From contig LIQL01000004.1 of NCBI GenBank assembly GCA_001418405.1, positions 206-64,205 of the forward strand: 64,000 bases of DNA. Direction: 5' to 3'. This stretch comes from Streptomyces diastatochromogenes (GTDB lineage: Bacteria > Actinomycetota > Actinomycetes > Streptomycetales > Streptomycetaceae). Below, in pieces: positions 58,410-64,000 of this stretch (positions are counted from its first letter, which is position 1; every line of letters starts with the position of its first letter). Position numbers and translations under genes: made by a program. The notes below the pieces were generated by a model that did not search any database, was not told the origin of the DNA, and was given only the letters and a program-made list of their open reading frames with translations.

Positions 58410-61064
58410 TTGTCATCGAAGAACATCACCAACCGCCAGCAGATCGCCCGGGCACTCAACAAGGCGACGGGTTGCGGCTATCAGCGGGCTCTGGAGCGCG
58501 TCGTTGACGCTGCCGAGCGTAACTTGCTGCCCCCGGCCTTGGACGCGGCTGGCCGGGCGGAAGCCGTCCGGATTCTCACTGACCCGACTGCGGCCGAGCC
58601 CGCCCCGGGCCCGGTGTTCGCGAAGGACTATCTCAAGGCCCTGGTGGCGGAGTTCCGTCTCCTGGGATGGGGTGCCGGTCACCATGAACCGGACGTGGAG
58701 TGCTTCGGCCTCACGGCTTATGCGGGGCCCGTCGCAGGGCTGAGCTTGTCCGTGGGGCGTGCAGACAACGACGCCGGCGGCGATGAACTCGATCCGGACG
58801 ACCCGGAGCAATCTGACCTGACCAAGCCGCTGTACCTGACGTCGATGTGCCCGTCGGGCAACGCCACCGTCGAGGACTTCGAGGACGGCCTCGCGGACTG
58901 CTCCACCGAAGCCGTCCGCGTCACCGCGCGCCGCATGGACACCGAACTCGGAAAGACCCGGCTCCGCCGGGTCCGGGGCGCGGAAGAAAGGTCCACCACG
59001 CCATGCCCGATCTGCGGAGACCGCTACCCCGAGCACCATCTGCTGAAGAACTCGCACAGCGCCGACCCCGTGTGCCCCGCCTGCATCTTCGACGGCGACC
59101 AGGCCTACCGCACCGATCTCCCGTACCTCGCAGTAAAGCTCGACCGGCTTCTCCACGAGGACCTGTCCGCCCCGGCGGGGTGGGACGCTGTCGCGGCCGT
59201 CCTCGCCCTGACCTGCGGACCCAACCTGGGCACCCGGCTCGACCGCGAGCTGAAGGAGCGCGGTGGCTGGCCGATCGTCATGGAACGCTGGGGCGAGCCG
59301 CTCCAACGTTCCTGGATCTGGCTCCCGCCCCCCGCTCACCGGCACGAGGCGTTCAAGCACCTGGGCGCCGGCGCGACCCTGGCCGCACTCGTCGACGCCG
59401 TCGACCGCCACGCCCCCACCGCCCACGCCTCCGCGAAGGCCCTGTGCCGGGAATCTGGGGTGCGCTGGAGGGACAGCCTGTGGCCCGCCGCCATCGCGTT
59501 CGCTGTGGCTTTCACGACCCAGGGCTATGAGCGCGATCGCCACCGCACCCCCTTCCACGTCGTCCACTCCTTCAGTGACGGACTCGAACAGACCATGAAG
59601 CCCTTCGCTGTCACCGGGGACGCCTCGAACGTCGAGTACGGGCTCGAAGCGCTCCTCAAGCACCAGCTGTTCCCGATGCTCCTTGGCCACAGCCTTGATG
59701 AAGAGCCCGACGACCCCCGCCGCCAGTACGGGACGCAGCCCGGCGACGACCGCCCCGCCCGGGCCCACACCGACGCGCACCTCACCCACAGCATCGACCG
59801 CGCGAACCAGGTCGCTGTCGTCCTGGGCAAGATCCCTTTCACCCCGCCCGGCGTCCCGGTCTGGGACGGAGCAGCAGTATCCGGAACCGATGCCCAAGGG
59901 CTGGGCAGTACCGCGCCGGCGAACGACCTTTGCCGGGCGGTGCGCGACGAAGCACGCCAAGAGGCTGCCGAGGCCCTCTACGACCTCGACGGATGCGACG
60001 CGGTCGACGCCGAGCAGGCGTGGACCCGTAACGGCTGGTGGATTCCCTCGGATCACGCCGCCCACGCATTGCGTCAGGCGCAACAGTTCCTCCCTGAGAA
60101 GGCCAGGGTCCATGCACTGTGGTTCGGGCCCGCTGCACAGTTCCCCGAACCCGTGCAGATCTGCGTCGACATCATCGGCGTGAACCCGCACAGCACCGGC
60201 CCCCGCGATGTGCCGTGGCTGCAGGTATCGGACGGCCGCTCCGTGTTCGGGCTGACGCTGTCCGACGTCGCACTGATCCGCCGAGCCGACTCCGGAGACG
60301 AACTCACCGAGGTCTGGCCCTCCGAGCACTCCTCAGACCGCAAGGACGAGGCAACGGTGACCGAGACGACCCCTGCCACGACGGATGCGCCGCTCCCCAC
60401 CCTCGACGAACTTTCCCTGCTGACCAACCAGTTCCTGCATCTGGCAGGACACCGGCTCGGCGAGGACTGGAAGAGCGTCGACGAGAAGGCCTACGCCGCT
60501 CACCAGCGCCTTGAAAAGGCGCTGGAAGCCGAATACACGGGGTTCCTGGCCACGAGCGTCAAGGTCTGGATCAACCTGTTCGACACCCACCACCCCTGCC
60601 CGAGCGGACGGAACCAGGCCCTGCCCGCGTACGCCCTGACAGGCAAGCCCTACAAGGTGGAATTCAACGTCCACGCCCATGCCCCGTCCTGCGGCTGCGG
60701 CCAGGAGTACGGCTTCGGCGAATTCGCCGACCGCATCTGCCAACTCCTCATCGTCCTGTGCCTGTACGGCGGACTGATCGAAGTCCACCCCATGATCGAA
60801 GCCGCCACCGCGACGGACGCTCCGGACGAGCGCCAGGCCGAGCTGCGCGACATCACCTGGGAGGTCGACGGACCCGACAGCTACGACTTCCGGGAGGTCC
60901 AGCGCCGAGTGATCCGGGACTTCACCGACGCCGCATCGAACCTCAACACCGACACCAACCCGACCTACATTCCGCCGTACATGGCCGCAGACGGCTGGTA
61001 CCTGCCCGAAGACGGGACCTCGATGATGTTCCACGGACGCCGACACGGAGACGAGACGGACTGA
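58410..61064 (+). CDS. Large unknown protein with zinc-ribbon motif (884 aa)
   Basis: TTG 58410 follows AGGAG by 5 bases (MSSKNITNRQQIARALNKAT). Near residue 200, CPICGDRYPEHHLLKNSHS followed by PVCPACIFDGD suggests a zinc ribbon. A Trp-rich section (RSWIWLPPPAHRHEAF, WWIPSDHAAHALRQ) and a late Cys/His region (SCGCGQEYGFGEFADRICQL) follow. The part from about residue 650 (MTETTPATTDAPLPTLDELS) could be a separately started product, since GTG 60357 is in frame. I recognise no family. It has no helicase, nuclease or ATPase motif that I can see. Confidence 0.6.
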   Translation: MSSKNITNRQQIARALNKATGCGYQRALERVVDAAERNLLPPALDAAGRAEAVRILTDPTAAEPAPGPVFAKDYLKALVAEFRLLGWGAGHHEPDVECFGLTAYAGPVAGLSLSVGRADNDAGGDELDPDDPEQSDLTKPLYLTSMCPSGNATVEDFEDGLADCSTEAVRVTARRMDTELGKTRLRRVRGAEERSTTPCPICGDRYPEHHLLKNSHSADPVCPACIFDGDQAYRTDLPYLAVKLDRLLHEDLSAPAGWDAVAAVLALTCGPNLGTRLDRELKERGGWPIVMERWGEPLQRSWIWLPPPAHRHEAFKHLGAGATLAALVDAVDRHAPTAHASAKALCRESGVRWRDSLWPAAIAFAVAFTTQGYERDRHRTPFHVVHSFSDGLEQTMKPFAVTGDASNVEYGLEALLKHQLFPMLLGHSLDEEPDDPRRQYGTQPGDDRPARAHTDAHLTHSIDRANQVAVVLGKIPFTPPGVPVWDGAAVSGTDAQGLGSTAPANDLCRAVRDEARQEAAEALYDLDGCDAVDAEQAWTRNGWWIPSDHAAHALRQAQQFLPEKARVHALWFGPAAQFPEPVQICVDIIGVNPHSTGPRDVPWLQVSDGRSVFGLTLSDVALIRRADSGDELTEVWPSEHSSDRKDEATVTETTPATTDAPLPTLDELSLLTNQFLHLAGHRLGEDWKSVDEKAYAAHQRLEKALEAEYTGFLATSVKVWINLFDTHHPCPSGRNQALPAYALTGKPYKVEFNVHAHAPSCGCGQEYGFGEFADRICQLLIVLCLYGGLIEVHPMIEAATATDAPDERQAELRDITWEVDGPDSYDFREVQRRVIRDFTDAASNLNTDTNPTYIPPYMAADGWYLPEDGTSMMFHGRRHGDETD

Positions 61065-61150
61065 CCCGACTGGAAGGGACCAGGAAACCGGTGTCGCTGT
61101 CAGAAGTTCTGACAACCCGTGATCCGGCCCCACGCGCGGGAACGAAGACG

Positions 61151-61188
61151 ATGTTGCCCGGGGACGCTGAAGCGTCCCCGGGCAACAT
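61151..61188 (+). terminator. Strong terminator after the 884-aa gene
   Basis: Perfect 18-bp arms (61151-61168, 61171-61188) around GA, 87 bases past the stop. It may also stop leftward transcription from the zinc-ribbon gene. Confidence 0.8.
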
Positions 61189-61265
61189 GCATGAGTGGCA
61201 GCGGTCGGGTACCGGGAGAGCCACAGTCCCAGCCGAAGTAGGTCCGGTTCAGGACAGGTGGGGGC

Positions 61266-61616
61266 TCAGCGCACCTGGAGGTCCGCCACACGGCGCCCCA
61301 GGATGCGGGCCGCGCACGGGCCGCACATGTCACCGGCGCCCGTGACGTACAGCTGAGCATCAACCGTGTAGCACTTTGGGCAGTACGGACGCCCGGTGGC
61401 CTGCGCCCGCTCCTCCGCCGGGCACGGACGCGGGCCTCCGATCAGGCCCGTGATGATTATGCGGCCGCAGTGAGCGCACTCGAGGCCGAACAGTGCGTTC
61501 CGGTCGCAGCGGGGACACAGCGCACCGGCCGGTACCGGGGCTGTCGCCTGGGCGGCCTCGACATTCTCCTGGCGCGCCGTGGAGGTCGGGGCGTTGCGGG
61601 CGGCGGTCATGGTCAC
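61266..61616 (-). CDS. Zinc-ribbon protein with four CxxC pairs (116 aa)
   Basis: Cys pairs at CPRCD, ECAHCG, YCPKCY and MCGPC give two likely zinc ribbons after a disordered N-terminus. GTG 61616 has GGAG 6 bases upstream; ATG 61610 is the alternative. Such proteins often bind nucleic acid or protein partners. It lies 84 bp downstream of the UvrD2-like helicase in the same direction and may be its partner. Confidence 0.65.
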   Translation of the reverse strand: MTMTAARNAPTSTARQENVEAAQATAPVPAGALCPRCDRNALFGLECAHCGRIIITGLIGGPRPCPAEERAQATGRPYCPKCYTVDAQLYVTGAGDMCGPCAARILGRRVADLQVR

Positions 61617-61700
61617 GGCGGACTCCTTCGGGCTTGAGGCCAGGACGGTGTTGGCCTCATTGAGCCTGCGGGGCCTGGGTCTGGCACAGCATCGGCGAAC

Positions 61701-63473
61701 TCACCTTGATCTCGGACTCGGGCGCAGTCCGTCGAGGAAGCGGCTCGGTCTGCGGCTCGGACGGCCGCCGGGCGAGCGGGAGAGCGCCCAGGACAGGCTG
61801 AGATGGTGCCGGGCCCGGGTCACCCCTACATAGAGGAGCCGGCGTTCTTCCTCGATCTGCTCATCGGTCTTGGCGTACGTGATCGGCATCATGCCCTCGG
61901 CGACGCCGACGAGGAACACGGCGTCCCATTCCAGGCCCTTCGCCGCGTGCAGAGACGCGAGCGTGACGCCCTGGACAGTGGGGGCGTGTTGCGTGTCCGC
62001 CCGCTCCTCCAGCTCGGCGACGAAGTCGGCCAAGGTGGCAGCGGGCTCGGCTCGCCCGCAGTCCTCCGCCAGCCGGGCGAGCGCGGCGAGCGATTCCCAG
62101 CGGTCGCGCACGGCGCCGGATCCTGCGGGCGGATTGGCCATCCAGCCCTTGCCGGAGAGGACCGCCCTGACCTGGGAGGGCAGGTCGACGACCTTGTCGG
62201 GCGCCGCATCGTTGCCGCGGACTGCCGCGCGTAGCGCGCGGACTGCCGTGCGGATCTCCGCACGGTCGAAGAAGCGCTCCGCGCCGCGCAGCTGGTAGGG
62301 CAATCCTGCTTCGGCGAGGGCCTGTTCGTAGATCTCCGACTGGCCGTTCGTCCGGAACAGGATGGCGATCTCCGCCGCAGGGACGCCGGAGGCGATCAGT
62401 TCGTGGATGCGGCCTGCCGCGCCCTCGGCCTCGGCAGGCTCGTCGGCGTACTCCGCGTAGACCGGCTCGGGGCCTGCCTCGCGCTGGGAGATCAGCTGCA
62501 ATCGGTGCCCGGTGGCACGGCCGCTGGCCTGGGCGAGGACGCCGTTGGCGAGGTGGACGACCTGGGGGGTGGAGCGGTAGTCGCGGACCAGCCTGACGAT
62601 GGTGGCGCTCGGGTGACGGGTGTGGAAGTTGAGCAGATGGTCGGGGGTAGCACCGGTGAAGGAGTAGATCGTCTGGCTGGCGTCGCCGACGACGCAGAGA
62701 TTGTCCCGGTTGCCGAGCCAGAGCTCCAGCAGGCGCTGCTGGAGGGGGCTGACGTCCTGGTACTCGTCGACGACGAAGTGCTGGTACTGGGCGCGGACCT
62801 GCTCGGCGATGTCCTGGTGGTCCTGGAGGATGCCCACGGTCAGCAGCAGGACGTCCTCGAAGTCGATGCCGCTGCGCCGGCGCTTGAGGGTCTCGTAGTC
62901 GGCGTAGACCTGGGCGATCTCGGCAGGGTGGCGGGGGGACTCGCGGCCCGCCTTGTGCGCCGCTGCCGCGTAATCGGAGGGGACAGCCTGGGTGGCCTTG
63001 GCCCACTCGATCTCCGCAGCCACATCGCGTAGCTCACCGCGGCCGAGGCGGATCCGAGAAGCTGCTGCGGCGTCGGCGACAAGCTGGATCTTGCGGTCGA
63101 CGAGCCGGGGCGCCTCCCCGCCGACCGCTTTCGGCCAGAAGAACTGGAGTTGACGCAAAGCGGCCGAGTGGAACGTGCGAGCCTCCACGCTCCCGGCGCC
63201 GAGCTGACGCAGTCGACCGCGCATCTCGCCCGCCGCACGGTTGGTGAAGGTGACGGCGAGAACGCCGGCGGGCGGGAGGACCCCGGCGCGGACGCCGTAC
63301 GCGATGCGATGCGTGATTGCGCGCGTCTTGCCGGTACCGGCGCCTGCGAGTACGCATACCGGACCGTGCAGAGCGGTCGCCACGGCGCGCTGCTCGGGAT
63401 CGAGCCCGTCGAGGACCGCGTCGGCTGATTCCGGAACCTGCGAGAACGGAGAGGAGTGCGTTGCTGCCGTCAC
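61701..63473 (-). CDS. UvrD2-like SF1A helicase lacking the HRDC tail (590 aa)
   Basis: The sequence is a close UvrD2 type: Walker A VLAGAGTGKTRAITHR, motif Ia TFTNRAAGEMRGRL, motif II DEYQDVSPLQQRLLE, motif III GDASQTIYSFTGA, motif IV RLVRDYRSTPQVV, motif V LASLHAAKGLEWDAVFLVG, motif VI LLYVGVTRARHHLSLSW. It would unwind DNA 3'-5'. It ends at RRPSRFLDGLRPSPRSR, whereas actinobacterial UvrD2 normally continues with a tetracysteine motif and an HRDC domain. GTG 63473 (MTAATHSSPF) is the conserved-looking start. It seems a truncated paralog of a chromosomal gene. Confidence 0.88.
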   Translation of the reverse strand: MTAATHSSPFSQVPESADAVLDGLDPEQRAVATALHGPVCVLAGAGTGKTRAITHRIAYGVRAGVLPPAGVLAVTFTNRAAGEMRGRLRQLGAGSVEARTFHSAALRQLQFFWPKAVGGEAPRLVDRKIQLVADAAAASRIRLGRGELRDVAAEIEWAKATQAVPSDYAAAAHKAGRESPRHPAEIAQVYADYETLKRRRSGIDFEDVLLLTVGILQDHQDIAEQVRAQYQHFVVDEYQDVSPLQQRLLELWLGNRDNLCVVGDASQTIYSFTGATPDHLLNFHTRHPSATIVRLVRDYRSTPQVVHLANGVLAQASGRATGHRLQLISQREAGPEPVYAEYADEPAEAEGAAGRIHELIASGVPAAEIAILFRTNGQSEIYEQALAEAGLPYQLRGAERFFDRAEIRTAVRALRAAVRGNDAAPDKVVDLPSQVRAVLSGKGWMANPPAGSGAVRDRWESLAALARLAEDCGRAEPAATLADFVAELEERADTQHAPTVQGVTLASLHAAKGLEWDAVFLVGVAEGMMPITYAKTDEQIEEERRLLYVGVTRARHHLSLSWALSRSPGGRPSRRPSRFLDGLRPSPRSR

Positions 63474-63538
63474 CCCGCCATGCTGCCAGGCCCGCCCCAC
63501 GGCTTGGTCACACGAAGCCGTGGGACGGACGTGCCCCC

Positions 63539-64000
63539 TCACCGGGGCGTGGACGCGCGGTACAGGCGGGTGGCGAGGTCGGCTGATTCGGCCGTGGTGC
63601 GGTGGGCAGCTGCCACGCTGGACCCACCGGCCATGCACGCGTGGACGCTGGCCAGGCCGAGCTTGCGCTGCCAGGGGCCTTGGCGAACGTCGACGGTCTG
63701 GATCCGGGCAACGGGGCACACCGTGATGCTGTTGCGGAAGAAGTAGCCGCGCCAGGCGGTGAAGTACCCACTACCGAGGCGGTAGCCGAGCGCCTTGTAG
63801 AAGAGCGTCGCCCTGCGGGCCTCGTGAGGTGCCGGGATCGGAGCGTGGAGATGGGCCACGGCGTCCGGACCCAGGAGATGGAGCACCAGCTTCTCGGCGA
63901 CGGTGCGGGGGCACACGGGCAGCAGCACACCGGGCCTTCCCGCCCCGGCGACAGCGACCCGCACCTCGACCCAGTCGAACCGCCGCCACAGGAAGGGTTG
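63539..64000 (-). CDS. Bacterial PH-domain membrane-associated protein, 5' end beyond the window
   Basis: The visible C-terminal 153 residues include RRATLFYKALGYRLGSGYFT, ITVCPVARIQTVDVRQGPWQ and LGLASVHACMAGGS, the strand pattern of the bPH_2 (YdbS/YdbT) domain. The frame is open to base 64000 (preceding residues FLWRRFDWVEV), so the true start and probable membrane helices lie outside. It is in the same direction as the UvrD2-like gene, 65 bp upstream. Function unknown. Confidence 0.7.
   Translation of the reverse strand, partial: QPFLWRRFDWVEVRVAVAGAGRPGVLLPVCPRTVAEKLVLHLLGPDAVAHLHAPIPAPHEARRATLFYKALGYRLGSGYFTAWRGYFFRNSITVCPVARIQTVDVRQGPWQRKLGLASVHACMAGGSSVAAAHRTTAESADLATRLYRASTPR

Noticed and set aside
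58413-60329. 638-aa minus-strand frame
   Set aside because: Antisense of the 884-aa gene; Gly/Val/Arg-rich shadow composition.
1-64000. CRISPR arrays, tRNA or rRNA genes
   Set aside because: No regularly spaced 25-40 bp repeats and no T-loop or anticodon-stem pattern were found on reading both strands.

Overview
The window is high-GC actinobacterial DNA, most likely Streptomyces or a close relative. The signs are GC-rich wobble positions, frequent GTG and TTG starts, leaderless-style -10 boxes, and families typical of streptomycetes (DUF2637/SpdB2-like transfer protein, DUF6221, DUF4262, Imm49, RDD, TerD, a UvrD2-like helicase). There are no ribosomal, tRNA or central-metabolism genes. Nucleic-acid enzymes, transfer genes, a recombinase, a group II intron and many small unknown proteins are interleaved. 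I infer a large plasmid (possibly linear) or an integrated mobile island or chromosome arm, not core chromosome.

Layout. (1) 1-5303, minus strand: a tightly coupled operon of at least nine genes with small membrane proteins and a 588-aa DUF2637 (SpdB2-like) coiled-coil/four-TM/HTH protein, probably a conjugation or spread module. It starts at a divergent promoter region with iterated 19-bp-spaced operators (5513-5584). (2) 5597-10840: an orphan protein with two Phd/YefM-like repeats, a helicase-associated (XPB-like) protein, a degenerate Y-family polymerase behind a LexA box, and a PlsC-type acyltransferase. (3) 10978-24184: membrane and unknown proteins, a second-type NAD-dependent DNA ligase, DUF4262, a frameshifted DEDDh exonuclease, an orphan C5-cytosine methyltransferase and a lipoprotein. 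(4) 24349-43555: a broken SDR gene, a Nudix hydrolase, TerD, an XRE-type regulator, an HA-repeat helicase, a DUF6884 protein and a long strip of unrecognised 80-340 aa proteins, ending with Imm49 and RDD proteins. (5) 43709-51390: two divergent operons around a 44% GC island. Leftward are a P-loop-like protein, an RraB-like protein and a zinc-finger/coiled-coil protein; rightward is a leaderless, fully overlapping five-gene operon ending in a tyrosine recombinase, followed by a DUF6221 gene. (6) 51540-64000: a Nudix hydrolase and small proteins, a group II intron lodged just upstream of a radical SAM gene, an isoaspartyl-methyltransferase-like gene, an 884-aa unknown, a zinc-ribbon protein, a UvrD2-like helicase without its usual C-terminal HRDC region, and a bacterial PH-domain protein running off the edge.

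How it fits together. The element carries much of its own DNA-processing kit (ligase, three helicase-type proteins, a Y-family accessory factor, methyltransferase, exonuclease, recombinase) plus a transfer operon. Transcription units are separated by unusually long, near-perfect hairpins. The best candidates for undescribed biology are the divergent pair of operons around 48.1 kb, the intron-interrupted radical SAM/methyltransferase pair, the GCGAA-rich tract in the transfer operon, and the 19-bp operator array. All function calls come from reading the translations; no database search was run.
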